Shown here in pieces: positions 1 to 8,075 of a stretch of 64,000 bases of DNA. The notes below the pieces were generated by a model. It saw nothing but the letters and a program-made list of their open reading frames with translations. It searched no databases and was not told where the DNA came from. The position numbers were made by a program, and so were the translations under genes. How positions within the stretch are numbered: the stretch's first letter is position 1; each line of letters opens with the position of its first letter. The DNA is from Lucinisca nassula (Eukaryota > Mollusca > Bivalvia > Lucinida > Lucinidae), in contig OY757021.1 in NCBI GenBank assembly GCA_963580285.1, positions 92,615,221 through 92,679,220 of the forward strand, written 5' to 3'.

Positions 1-300
1 TCAAAATTCTTTTTAATATGTTTCTATATAGTGTCTATCCGCGACTTTTATCGGAGCAGATTTTGGATATTACTTTTAATTATTTGTTGTTCTCTACGAG
101 TTGCTTAGTAACCTTTCTTAATTAAACCGATTACAGTGTTATCAGGATTTTTTTGTATTTTTTTCTTTTTTTTTAACCCATTTTTATCGCTTAGAAACGC
201 TTTTTATTGAAACCGATTACGCTGTCATCATTTTTATTCAATGTTCCATTATAAAAAGATTTTTATGTCATTACCGGGATTCGAACTCATGCCCCACCAT
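1..300. repeat. Left 300-bp direct repeat flanking the virus-like cassette
   Basis: This stretch matches 9119-9417 base for base except for one T in a T-run near 163-173. It ends at the T-arm side of a tRNA-like sequence, with 'GATTCGAACTCATG' at about 279-292. Immediately after position 300 the two copies diverge: here into the virus-like cassette, at the right copy into the rest of the tRNA-like sequence. The repeat begins at the first base of the window, so its true left extent is unknown. Near-identity against a background of much more diverged repeats implies a recent duplication, or an assembly effect. Confidence 0.9.
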
Positions 301-323
301 GTCAAAAAATATTTTTTTTTTAC

Positions 324-758
324 CTACATCAACTTCCAAGCAACAAATCCTGTCAATGCCATACCACCAACAACAAATGCAATCTCTCTATTTTTCTGGT
401 CTTCTGATGGAGTGTAAAAATCACTCAATGTAGGTTTTGGTGGTAATGGTGTGGATAAATTATCTGGCAATTGTTTTCCTGTAATATAATAATATTGTTT
501 CATAGCAGTGTCAGCATCACTGAACTCATCCACAGCATGATGTTCCTTCTTCAGTTGCTCATTAATAAAATCCAATCTTTGTGTTCTCTTCTCATTCCAT
601 GCAGTTGTTGCTGATTCTAATTGTTCCATCGCTTTATCATGTCGTTTTCTCTCTTCATCACTATTACTACCCATATGTGAAAATAAATAATTACTACCTG
701 AAAAGGCTAAGGCGTTTGTAATTGCTCCTCCAACCATTAATGCTACTGCACTTGCCAT
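324..758 (-). CDS. Small two-segment membrane protein of the virus-like element
   Basis: This 144-residue protein has an alanine/glycine-rich hydrophobic N-terminus (about 3-20) and a highly charged probable helix or coiled coil (about 32-78). A proline-rich linker (about 102-109, with STPLPPKPTLSDF) is followed by a C-terminal hydrophobic segment (about 126-141) ending in WKLM. It therefore looks like a membrane-anchored or virion-membrane protein, but no named family is certain; I recall similar proteins in invertebrate virus-like repeats. It is the last gene of the leftmost minus-strand block, 30 bp downstream of the 78-residue gene. The ATG lies in an A-rich context (ATAAAAATGG) like the other genes of the element. 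Function is inferred only from topology and position; a role in an internal virion membrane is plausible but unproven. Confidence 0.7.
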   Translation of the reverse strand: MASAVALMVGGAITNALAFSGSNYLFSHMGSNSDEERKRHDKAMEQLESATTAWNEKRTQRLDFINEQLKKEHHAVDEFSDADTAMKQYYYITGKQLPDNLSTPLPPKPTLSDFYTPSEDQKNREIAFVVGGMALTGFVAWKLM

Positions 759-788
759 TTTTATATAATGAAAAAAAAAATATTAAAA

Positions 789-1025
789 TTACTTCATAAT
801 ATCTGCAGGAATAATACCTTGCTTAACAAGCATATCCTTTGTTGCCATTGCAAGTAATATATCAATGGACAACATACCAATATCTGTCATATTAAAATCT
901 ACTTTTGGTGCTGGTCTTTTCAATAGTTTTCTACCTAATTCTGAATATCCAACAGTTAATACAGTTTCCACTCCAGCATGATATAACATGTTTGCAATTT
1001 GTTTTCCGTCTATTGAGGTTGTCAT
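789..1025 (-). CDS. 78-residue hypothetical protein of the virus-like element
   Basis: A short protein with one moderately hydrophobic stretch near residues 47-62 (DIGMLSIDILLAMATKD) and a C-terminus KQGIIPADIMK. A basic patch (RKLLKR) lies in the middle. It has the standard A-rich start context of this element (TTAAAAAAATG). It lies 30 bp from each neighbour within the minus-strand block, which supports a real, co-oriented gene rather than a chance ORF. It may be a peripheral membrane or minor virion protein. I do not recognise a characterised family, and its length is too short for a confident domain call. Confidence 0.6.
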   Translation of the reverse strand: MTTSIDGKQIANMLYHAGVETVLTVGYSELGRKLLKRPAPKVDFNMTDIGMLSIDILLAMATKDMLVKQGIIPADIMK

Positions 1026-1055
1026 TTTTTTTAATGAGAATATTATTTTTTTAAA

Positions 1056-1406
1056 TTAATTAAATTCAAATGGGTCAATTTCTTTTTGTTGTATAATAGG
1101 TGCAGGTTGTTGCATCATAGGTTGTTGTTGTGGTACAACTTGTTTAGACTTGTACATATACAATCCTATTCCAACAACTCCAACTGTTATGCATAATGGT
1201 ATATAATTTTTGTATATATTTATATTCTGTGAATTTGGAGAGCCGACATCATCATCTTTTGTTATAGATTTTAATTCCATGTTTTCTTTCTTTATAGTTT
1301 CAGTCTCCTTTCTTCTTAATTCTGCATTTCTTTTTCTTGCTTCTGCACCTTTCTTACCAGCAACTACTCGTCTTGGGTCTTTTGTTTTAACTTCAGTATC
1401 ACTCAT
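1056..1406 (-). CDS. Basic single-span membrane protein of the virus-like element
   Basis: This 116-residue protein has a strongly basic N-terminal third (about 7-40, RRVVAGKKGAEARKRNAELR) followed by an acidic stretch. A single transmembrane segment (about 69-85, CITVGVVGIGLYMY) precedes a glutamine/proline-rich tail (about 91-107). The basic region could contact DNA or a capsid interior, with the tail on the opposite side of a membrane; this is inference from composition. Its start overlaps the end of the upstream gene by 8 bp (1399-1406), a tight coupling typical of compact viral gene blocks. The plus-strand ORF over the same bases is a shadow. Confidence 0.65.
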   Translation of the reverse strand: MSDTEVKTKDPRRVVAGKKGAEARKRNAELRRKETETIKKENMELKSITKDDDVGSPNSQNINIYKNYIPLCITVGVVGIGLYMYKSKQVVPQQQPMMQQPAPIIQQKEIDPFEFN

Positions 1407-1998
1407 TTTTTTCTAAGGAGATATTTTCTTTTTTATTAAAATCAATATGTCTTGCTGTTGTTAGCATTGCAGTTAATGGAGCAAGGTACATTCCATATCT
1501 ATAATACAATTCACAACACGAACTTGTCAAAGCGTGATTGATAAAAGGGTCTTCCTCTAAGTCTTGTATCAGTTTAGGTGGATTAACAACATTGAAATAC
1601 TTTGATACACCCATCACGTATAAGCTAATGAAAGAATTACCCAATGTCTTAGTCATACTTGCTCCCAATCTTGCTTCATATCTGCAGTAAAGTTTGTTTA
1701 TTTGTTCTGCTGTCATTGTATCAATGTCTGATAGTTGTAAGTCTTTACCAAGATACTGCTTACTACCACCACCAGCAACAATGGCTGATAATCGCTCACG
1801 TTTTGTTTCTTGTTCATTATTTTCTGTGCTTTCACATTCAATGTCTTGTAATAATTCTTCAGCATTCATTTTTATTTTATGTAATTTATTTTTTATTTTT
1901 AAAAAATAAAACATCGCATATCCGACTATTGATAAGATTGCAGTGTTTGTTATGATTATTGATAAGATTGCAGTGATTGATAATATTTCTAACAGCAT
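1399..1998 (-). CDS. Hypothetical protein of the virus-like element; start may be at 1869
   Basis: The longest ORF is 199 residues, with a hydrophobic N-terminus (2-34) containing a near-duplicated AILSI motif. The core after residue 44 includes KRERLSAIVAGGGSKQYLG and a cysteine pair followed by ELYYRYGMY. Two starts are possible. The Met at 1869 is preceded by AAATAAAA, almost identical to the context of the ATPase start at 2752, and gives a 156-residue soluble protein. The upstream 129 bases contain an 18-bp direct repeat (near 1926-1975), which looks non-coding. I therefore favour 1869, while the longer form would be membrane anchored. It precedes the basic membrane protein gene with an 8-bp overlap. 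Function is unknown; conservation of the AIVAGGGSKQYLG patch would be worth checking. Confidence 0.65.
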   Translation of the reverse strand: MLLEILSITAILSIIITNTAILSIVGYAMFYFLKIKNKLHKIKMNAEELLQDIECESTENNEQETKRERLSAIVAGGGSKQYLGKDLQLSDIDTMTAEQINKLYCRYEARLGASMTKTLGNSFISLYVMGVSKYFNVVNPPKLIQDLEEDPFINHALTSSCCELYYRYGMYLAPLTAMLTTARHIDFNKKENISLEKNE

Positions 1999-2018
1999 TG
2001 TTTTTTAGTATTGCTATT

Positions 2019-2111
2019 TTACTTAAAACATTGCATAAGCATTACTTAAGATTTGCTACAGCATTGTATAAGCATTACTTAATCATTGCATAAACATTAC
2101 TTAATCATTGC
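2019..2111. repeat. Short tandem repeats in the largest gap of the virus-like element
   Basis: About four imperfect copies of a 22-25 base unit containing 'ATTGCATAAGCATTACTTAA' lie between the ATPase stop codon (2123) and the next gene. Everywhere else in the cassette the gaps are 10-45 bp, so this roughly 120-250 bp gap is the exception. It could be a regulatory or replication-related site, or simple slippage; the sequence alone does not decide. Confidence 0.6.
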
Positions 2112-2122
2112 TAAAAAAATAA

Positions 2123-2752
2123 TCAATCAACCAACCAATAACCAGTAGGCTGGTCAGTCTTCAAAATTAACTTACGATGCTTCTTTTTTTTCAGTTCTTC
2201 TTTTATTCTCTGTCGTTCTTCCAAAGTTGGAATAACATCATTCTCTCTTAAACAATTTTCAAAACTATCTCTATCTTTTGTGTAGAACATGCATAGCCAT
2301 TTTGTTTGTTCTCTTAAATCTTTTAACACAGAATTATATCTCTGCGAAATAACCCACACTGATTGTTCTGCATGCCTACCAGAAAATGCTAATTCTGATA
2401 ACATATCTTTTTTCTTTGTTAGTTCTTTCGTTGCACTGCAATCATCAATAATGTAGAGAGTAGAATTACAAGCATATTTATTAAAGAACATTCTTAGTAG
2501 TTCTTGTAATTTCTCTTCATCATTAATAATAGGATTAACAATTATAAGATTCTTTGTTTTAGGTTTCCTGACATCACCAATCCACTCACGATTTTTATAA
2601 GCCTTGTTCCATTGAATGGTTGGGCAAAGTATAACAATATGTTTAAATACTTGACGATATTCCTCTTCCAAAAGGTCAAGGACAAACTCTGTTTTCCCGC
2701 ATCCAGTTTGACCACATATAATAGCACAATGAGGATATTTTGGTAGTTCCAT
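2123..2752 (-). CDS. A32-type genome-packaging ATPase (FtsK/HerA superfamily)
   Basis: This 209-residue P-loop ATPase carries a Walker A motif GQTGCGKT at 14-21 immediately after a short beta strand (HCAIIC). Its Walker B strand is LYIIDDC at about 99-105. A following SGRHAEQSVWVISQRYN block (124-140) carries the polar sensor and arginine residues typical of A32-like packaging ATPases of poxviruses, polintons and polinton-like viruses. In that family the enzyme translocates the genome into preformed capsids. The length is normal for the polinton-like branch, and both key motifs are intact, so there is no sign of decay. It lies 24 bp downstream of the capsid gene in the same block, the usual capsid-ATPase pairing. 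The start has the context AAATAAAAATGG. This is the firmest functional assignment in the cassette. Confidence 0.9.
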   Translation of the reverse strand: MELPKYPHCAIICGQTGCGKTEFVLDLLEEEYRQVFKHIVILCPTIQWNKAYKNREWIGDVRKPKTKNLIIVNPIINDEEKLQELLRMFFNKYACNSTLYIIDDCSATKELTKKKDMLSELAFSGRHAEQSVWVISQRYNSVLKDLREQTKWLCMFYTKDRDSFENCLRENDVIPTLEERQRIKEELKKKKHRKLILKTDQPTGYWLVD

Positions 2753-2776
2753 TTTTATTTGTAAAAAAAAAAAATA

Positions 2777-4042
2777 TTAATAACTGACTTCTTTAAATCT
2801 ACCATCTTCAAAGTTGATTTGTGCATCTTGTATAACAAACAAATAAAGATTGATTGGTTCATCTGCTCCTGCTTCTTTCGTTATTTGTATTGTGATACCT
2901 TCTGATGCATTTTCAATTCTTCTTCCAGAACCATGAAGTGTATTATCATCAGTTGAACGTAAATCCAACCATAAAGCATACCTGTTCGTTAGATATTTTT
3001 CTATTGTTGTATCAGTAAAATATAAATCTTTAACGACCATACTTGTTTCTTTGTTTCTTTTTGAATTCAAAGCAAAGAATTTATTTATTTCGTCCCAGTG
3101 TTGGTGGGACTTCATTCCTTGACTATACAATTGATTCGGAATCCCTTCTATTGTCATTTCCACTTTTGTAATTTCTGGATTATAATATTCTTCTGTGCTG
3201 GCCCTTTCAGGATCTTCGAATAGCATAAGAATTCCTTTCATACTTCTTGCAGGAACATTTAGATTGATATTCCATAGTGTATCAGATTTGTTTTTAGTTA
3301 TTTTTCTGTGTCTTAGTATTCTGTCATACAAAATAACCATTTTACCATCAACTTGCTGTCTTATTTGTCTTGCTAATTCAGTATCAGAAACAATATCAAA
3401 TTCCAAACAAATATTTTTGATTGTATAAGTTGAAGTTGCATCGCCTGATTTAATTACTTTATTATAATCATTGAATGTAAGTTCATATTCAAGTCTATCT
3501 CCTAATCCTGCTTGATAAAATGGCATATGGGTTTCCAATAATTCAAAATCAAGTGGGATGCAAAACCTGTTTCCATATGCTTTTGCGATGGCTTGATCTT
3601 CTTTATCTGCTGTTGCGTTTCCTGCACCCACTCTATGTCTCAACATGTTCTCTTTGCCAACGCCTTGATATACCATATTTACACGTTCTGTAATAGTCTT
3701 CCATAAATCAATATAACAATGATAGATGTCACTATCGTCAATGGACATAACTTCATTTCCACTTATTCTAATTGTTGTTTTCTTAATTATTGCTCTTCCT
3801 ATGTTTTGAAATATAGTTGCATTTGCATCTTTAGAGGTTAGTTCAATTTCAAATGCTAATCTGACTGTTCCGGGAACAATAACATCATTACTACTTAGAT
3901 TAGGAAATCTCACTAATAATTGTTGATTTTGGTCAATAGTTGAAGGGTTATTTGTTATTACTACACTTTGACGGATACCTCTCACACCTCGTGGTTCTCT
4001 TAATTTTCTGTAAGGGTTTAGTTTATCTCCGTAAGCTGACAT
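2777..4042 (-). CDS. Double-jelly-roll major capsid protein candidate
   Basis: This 421-residue, beta-rich protein lacks a signal peptide or membrane segment. It begins with a basic arm (RKLREPRGVRGIRQS, 12-26) and contains GNRFCIPLDFELL at 157-169. That resembles the 'PL-F' strand signature between the two jelly rolls of polinton and NCLDV-type capsid proteins. The second half has NQLYSQGM (293-300) and YALWLDLRS (345-353), followed by a loop and two terminal strands. Length, position next to the packaging ATPase, and overall strand pattern support a double-jelly-roll capsomer, which forms trimeric hexons on a PRD1/adeno-like shell. No internal stops or frameshifts are present. It is the first gene of a six-gene minus-strand block and is transcribed divergently from the 4086 gene across 43 bp. 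Structural prediction would be decisive; I assign it from motifs and context. Confidence 0.82.
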   Translation of the reverse strand: MSAYGDKLNPYRKLREPRGVRGIRQSVVITNNPSTIDQNQQLLVRFPNLSSNDVIVPGTVRLAFEIELTSKDANATIFQNIGRAIIKKTTIRISGNEVMSIDDSDIYHCYIDLWKTITERVNMVYQGVGKENMLRHRVGAGNATADKEDQAIAKAYGNRFCIPLDFELLETHMPFYQAGLGDRLEYELTFNDYNKVIKSGDATSTYTIKNICLEFDIVSDTELARQIRQQVDGKMVILYDRILRHRKITKNKSDTLWNINLNVPARSMKGILMLFEDPERASTEEYYNPEITKVEMTIEGIPNQLYSQGMKSHQHWDEINKFFALNSKRNKETSMVVKDLYFTDTTIEKYLTNRYALWLDLRSTDDNTLHGSGRRIENASEGITIQITKEAGADEPINLYLFVIQDAQINFEDGRFKEVSY

Positions 4043-4085
4043 TTTTTTAAAAGATAAAAAAATATTTTTAAATAATAAATAAATA
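4043..4085. promoter_or_regulatory. Divergent AT-only intergenic segment (probable bidirectional promoter)
   Basis: These 43 bp separate the divergent capsid (minus) and 440-residue (plus) genes and are nearly pure A/T, with TATTTTTAAATAATAAATAA on the plus side. Both promoters must lie here or inside the genes. No defined element beyond AT-richness can be claimed. Confidence 0.4.
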
Positions 4086-5408
4086 ATGGCTGAATATGAA
4101 AATCCTGAGTATGACAGGGAGGATTATGATGAAGAAGCAGAAACATCTTTTACAGATGAAGAGCAGTTTCAGAGAACATTAAATAGTCAGTTTGCTGGTT
4201 TGAATGATTTAACCGGTGATGATTGGAAAACTCTGCGTAATAGCATAGGTCAAAACATGATAGATAGATTTTACGAAAGGAATGAAGAACCTAAACGTAA
4301 AATCAAAGGTTTGTCTCTCAAGAAAGATGATATAGGGAGACCAATGTTATATGTTAAAGATGAAGGTGGAAAGAATATTGCATTAACATATTATCGTTCC
4401 AATGCACCAGATGAAATAGCAACATTTTTATCATTTAATACTTTGCAAAGGAAATATGGTGTTGATTTTGTTAGGAATGTATTAGGTGTAGATGATTTTA
4501 AACCATCTGCTACAAGAATTAAAGAAGGTAGAAAAGCATTCACACAATTACTTCAAACGAGAACTCAAATAACACAAACAGAAGAAGAAATACCTTTACA
4601 AGATATATCATCACAAGAACAAACTCAAGAACTATTAAATACAACAGTTGATGTAGAAACTGCTGTGAAAACATTGGAGACATCATTTACTAATGAACAA
4701 GAAACACAAACAGATTGGACAAAAAGAGAGATTGATGGAATAGCAAATGCAATGACAACAGTCAAAGAAGAGATAGCAAATGAATTGGCAAAACTGAATG
4801 AAACAAATAAAGACTTAGCAAAAGAAAATACAAAATTAGAACAAGCCAAAGCAGACAATGATGAATTTCAAATAGAAAGGATAAGTAGTCGAATCAAAGA
4901 GTTAGAAAGTGAGAGAAGTGCAAGATTGGAAGTTATTAATGTTAATAAAGAAAAACTACGTAGTCAGGTAAATAGAATCAAAGAGACTATAAACAAAGTA
5001 TTAAAAGAAGACACTACATTGGGTGAAAGAATTAGAACATTATTCAGAGAACAAGGCATTACAATTGTTAGTATTTTAACCGCTTTTGGAATGATTATTG
5101 GAGTTATTGTTGAGGCTGTTATTCCTACTGGTGGTGGTACTACTTCAACCCCTCCTTCTCCACCAAAAGGTGGTGTTAAAGATTGGGTTAAGAAACAATT
5201 ATCAAATCTTGGTAAATTACTTTCTACCCTTGCAGGAAAAGTAGCTACTGCATTACCAGGTGTTATTGGTTCTATTGTGTCTTGGTTGTTGTCTTCTGCG
5301 GGTAAAGTTGTTGGTTGGTTTGGAGAACATTTATGGGCATTAGTTGTATTGGTTGCTGGATTGTTATATGCATCTGCGAGAGAGTTTATAAGAAAAAAAA
5401 GAACTTAA
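4086..5408 (+). CDS. Coiled-coil membrane protein with amphipathic hydrophobic C-terminus
   Basis: This 440-residue protein has an acidic N-terminus (1-27) and a conserved-looking domain around 40-140 that includes GRPMLYVKDEGGKNIALTYY. A long charged coiled coil spans about 215-310, followed by a transmembrane segment (about 325-347) and a Gly/Thr/Pro linker (348-363). The C-terminal 75 residues alternate glycine/serine with hydrophobics (LPGVIGSIVSWLL, LWALVVLVAGLLY), ending in the basic tail REFIRKKRT. I recall similar C-termini in multicopy virus-like repeats of cnidarians. Architecture suggests a structural or membrane-interacting virion protein, perhaps for genome delivery or an internal membrane; this is inference. 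It stands alone between two minus-strand blocks and its stop overlaps that of the convergent gene by 4 bp (5405-5408). The reading frame is intact. Confidence 0.75.
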   Translation: MAEYENPEYDREDYDEEAETSFTDEEQFQRTLNSQFAGLNDLTGDDWKTLRNSIGQNMIDRFYERNEEPKRKIKGLSLKKDDIGRPMLYVKDEGGKNIALTYYRSNAPDEIATFLSFNTLQRKYGVDFVRNVLGVDDFKPSATRIKEGRKAFTQLLQTRTQITQTEEEIPLQDISSQEQTQELLNTTVDVETAVKTLETSFTNEQETQTDWTKREIDGIANAMTTVKEEIANELAKLNETNKDLAKENTKLEQAKADNDEFQIERISSRIKELESERSARLEVINVNKEKLRSQVNRIKETINKVLKEDTTLGERIRTLFREQGITIVSILTAFGMIIGVIVEAVIPTGGGTTSTPPSPPKGGVKDWVKKQLSNLGKLLSTLAGKVATALPGVIGSIVSWLLSSAGKVVGWFGEHLWALVVLVAGLLYASAREFIRKKRT

Positions 5409-6808
5409 TAAATTTCATACATAATTAATAGTCCAATTACTATACTTCCTACTATTAATGCTGTTTTGTTGTCTTCATGTTGTATGGCTTCTTTTTTTTC
5501 TGGTAGAGATTGATGAGATTGTGGTAGAGATTTATTTGTTGGTGTGCCTTGTAGAGATTGTGGTAGAGATTTCTTTGTAGTAGATTGGTTAGCAAGTTTG
5601 TGATGATTAAACCAATCTGCTATTCTAGCATCGGAGGTACCAGCACCATCAACCCAACTTTTTGACAGATTGTGTTTCTTTGCATAATCAACTGCTTGTT
5701 GATGATAATCTGGTAGAGATTTCTTTGTTTGTGTGCCTTGTATAGTTGCAGGTTGTGTAGCAGATGCAACAGGTTTAACATTTACATCACTATTGAAACC
5801 AAGTGTTTGATTTTCTGTTGCAATTACAATTTTATTATTATATCCAGCGATAGTACCAACTTGTAAAACCATATCACTGGGAGACATATATAATCCAATA
5901 CCATAAACAAAATCTACTTTACTTCTTGCATATTTGAGTGTGTTTTGATATCTTTGTATTTGACTTGGTAAATCAACTGGACTATTAATAGCGTCTTCAA
6001 TGTTAGCAAGAAATTGTTTCTGAGCATCAAATCCTGTGCCTATTTTTAGAATTTCTACACGTGTTTGAGATTGTGCTGCTAATAGTGCCCATACAAACAT
6101 TCTAATACTTTCGTTAATTCGTTCAATACCTGTTTTTGTTAATCCTTCTGATTTGTCTAATATAAACATTGTCCAGGCGTCACTTATATCTACTGTATGT
6201 TCTATTTTATCATTTGGATTAAAGAATGGACCTTCACTTCGATGTTCTTGTCTATATTTTCCACTTGGTTTAAAATATTGTGTGTAACTCCCTAGACCAC
6301 TGCATTTAGAACTACTTTCTAATTTTTGCCTCCAATCTGTATTAGGTGAAACATTGAATTCATTGCATAACTTTTGATAGACAGCTTTGTCGTATGGATT
6401 TTTGTAATAACAAAATGATTCATCTGTTGGTAAAGGTGTTTTAAGTTCTTTCAAAATACGAGCAATACAATAATAAACATGAAATGTATATATTGTTTTA
6501 GTTAGTCCTGAAGTGTTTTGCAAATGATCTTAATAACTTACACCACATCCTGCAGTGGCACACCAGACAGCAAAATTTAATTGACATTGCCACCAGTCAA
6601 ATGATGAATGAAGCCATGTATTCCACGGTTCATTGGTGTGTAATGTTGGATTTTGATAGTTTTGAAATAAGTCGGGAAACGTTACTGGAAAATGGTCATC
6701 TTTATTAACATAAATAGTTTGTTTTATAAGTTCAATATTCTTTTCGGTATATTTAGTATTGGGGTTATATGATGCATTGGGATTGTACTTGAATTCTTTA
6801 GGTATCAT
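5405..6808 (-). pseudogene. Conserved virus-like protein interrupted by a single in-frame stop
   Basis: Two ORFs in the same frame, 6530-6808 (92 residues) and 5405-6523 (372 codons), are separated only by a TAA at 6530-6532 and two further sense codons. The second ORF has no ATG at its head, because its first codon (6521-6523) is TTG, so the two are most simply one gene of about 466 codons with a nonsense mutation. The N-terminal part is rich in W, C and aromatic residues (WWQCQLNFAVWCATAGCGV). The middle is mixed alpha/beta. The C-terminal part carries repeated KKSLP/NKSLP motifs and then a terminal transmembrane segment (IVGSIVIGLLIMY). I do not know a named family; position suggests a virion protein. 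Alternatives are programmed readthrough or a sequencing error. The rest of the frame is open, so decay, if real, is very recent. Confidence 0.75.
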
Positions 6809-6839
6809 TTTTATTATTGATTATATATAAAAAATAAAA
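6809..6839. promoter_or_regulatory. Divergent AT-rich promoter segment
   Basis: The 31 bp between the divergent genes ending at 6808 (minus) and starting at 6840 (plus) are all A/T except one G, and include a TATA-like ATTATATATAAAAAA. It must serve both directions unless promoters lie inside the genes. Confidence 0.4.
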
Positions 6840-7481
6840 ATGTATCATACAATTTCGAATATTGACAAGACAATAAACTTGCAACAATACATTGATAACA
6901 GAGATGGGAATAAACGTATTGGTTTGAAATCTATAACATATGGTGTTGGATGGTATAATGTTGTTGATGAATATTTGCAGAAGACTAAAGAGAGACCTCA
7001 TAAGATTATAGATGGTTATTATAGTTTCCAACAAATAGCAGATTTATTTCAAAGTAATAATATTACATTATCTGTAAATGAAACAAATGGAATTGCTTCT
7101 TTAATTACACCGGATGAATTGAAGATAAGCAAGGGCTTAAAACAAATGTTGGGGTTTGGAAATAAGCGAAAGTTTGCTGTTAATGAAACTCATTATGGTG
7201 AGAGAGCTGTAGATTTTGCTGTTTATAAATCATTGTATGTTCATTTGGAACAGATTAATACTTCAAATAATTATTTAGATGGTATGCCGAGTACTGTGTT
7301 GGCTGTTGTTCCAGTGGAAAATAAAGAGTTTGGAGAGATAACAACAGTGAGATTTGAGCATCCAGAATATAAGTGTTTGGTGAATGATGCTATAGCAGAA
7401 TTGAAATTAGAAATCAGGGATGAAAATAACAACAAGGTAATTAATCATCTACCAATTAATTGCGTTTTGGAAATAATATAA
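6840..7481 (+). CDS. Minor-capsid-like structural protein of the virus-like element
   Basis: This 213-residue protein has no membrane segment. The N-terminal half has a helix-like segment (DGYYSFQQIADLFQS, about 59-73). The C-terminal half has a regular strand pattern (KSLYVHLEQINTS..., STVLAVVPV..., KLEIRDENNNKV..., INCVLEII). That arrangement resembles the jelly-roll-like minor capsid or penton-associated proteins of polinton-type elements. The resemblance is my pattern judgement, not a proven homology. It starts a three-gene plus-strand block (14 and 26 bp spacings) with the fibre-like and double-hydrophobic genes. The start is preceded by AAAAATAAAAA, the common context in this element, and the frame is intact. 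A structure prediction showing a single or double jelly roll would confirm the role. Confidence 0.6.
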   Translation: MYHTISNIDKTINLQQYIDNRDGNKRIGLKSITYGVGWYNVVDEYLQKTKERPHKIIDGYYSFQQIADLFQSNNITLSVNETNGIASLITPDELKISKGLKQMLGFGNKRKFAVNETHYGERAVDFAVYKSLYVHLEQINTSNNYLDGMPSTVLAVVPVENKEFGEITTVRFEHPEYKCLVNDAIAELKLEIRDENNNKVINHLPINCVLEII

Positions 7482-7494
7482 TTATAATAAAAAA

Positions 7495-8049
7495 ATGAGT
7501 ATATTTGGTGCTAAGAGAAAACACGTAGATGCATTTGGGCTGAAACAAGAAATATTTAATATGAGAAGTCAAGCATTTACACAAATAAATACATTGAATG
7601 ATAGACATACAGAACTTCAAAATAGAGTTCGGGATATACATCTCAATCATCGGTTGTTATACAATAAAGTTGAAAATACGTCAGACAAAAAATTGATAAG
7701 CATCTGTGCAGAGAGCAAAGGACCATTGCAGAAGAATGAAGTGTTTAGTTTTGGTAATGGTGGTAAAGAGGTAGGTGTTGGATATGTGATGAACTTTTCA
7801 GGTCAAATATTGGGTGTGGGGTTATCGAGTAAAAGAATAAGAGGTGATGTATCTGTTGTTGTTTCTATAAATGGAAATCCACAAGCAGGATATGGTATAT
7901 CATTGAATGATATTTTAAGGAAACACGATAACTTTGCTACACCGTTAAAGGTTAGGGCTGGTGATGCGATTGATTTTGTTTGTCAGACTAATAATGCTAC
8001 ATGTGTTAATACTGTGGCTTCGATGATAATTGAATTATTTATTGAATAA
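7495..8049 (+). CDS. Fibre/spike-like protein: N-terminal coiled coil plus beta head
   Basis: This 184-residue protein has a short basic N-terminus (MSIFGAKRKH) and a helical heptad-like region (about 15-60, including NMRSQAFTQINTLNDRHTEL). A glycine-rich all-beta C-terminal domain (about 68-184) has the order strand-turn-strand and a late VRAGDAIDFVCQTNN motif followed by a final hydrophobic strand (MIIELFIE). A stalk followed by a compact beta head is the usual plan of trimeric fibres and TNF/C1q-like knobs, so a receptor-facing vertex protein is likely, as inference from architecture. It sits 13 bp after the minor-capsid-like gene. No frameshift or stop is seen. It could instead be a decoration protein of the capsid surface. 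Confidence 0.6.
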   Translation: MSIFGAKRKHVDAFGLKQEIFNMRSQAFTQINTLNDRHTELQNRVRDIHLNHRLLYNKVENTSDKKLISICAESKGPLQKNEVFSFGNGGKEVGVGYVMNFSGQILGVGLSSKRIRGDVSVVVSINGNPQAGYGISLNDILRKHDNFATPLKVRAGDAIDFVCQTNNATCVNTVASMIIELFIE

Positions 8050-8075
8050 AAAAAATATATGTTATTAAGAAAAAA

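Noticed and set aside
1659..1955. Plus-strand ORFs opposite the 1399-1998 gene
   Set aside because: They are antisense shadows with unusual hydrophobic/cysteine composition and no gene context.
6530..6808. Independent 92-residue gene separate from 5405-6523
   Set aside because: It is in the same frame as the next ORF, separated by one stop and two codons, and the following ORF has no ATG at its head. A single interrupted gene is simpler.
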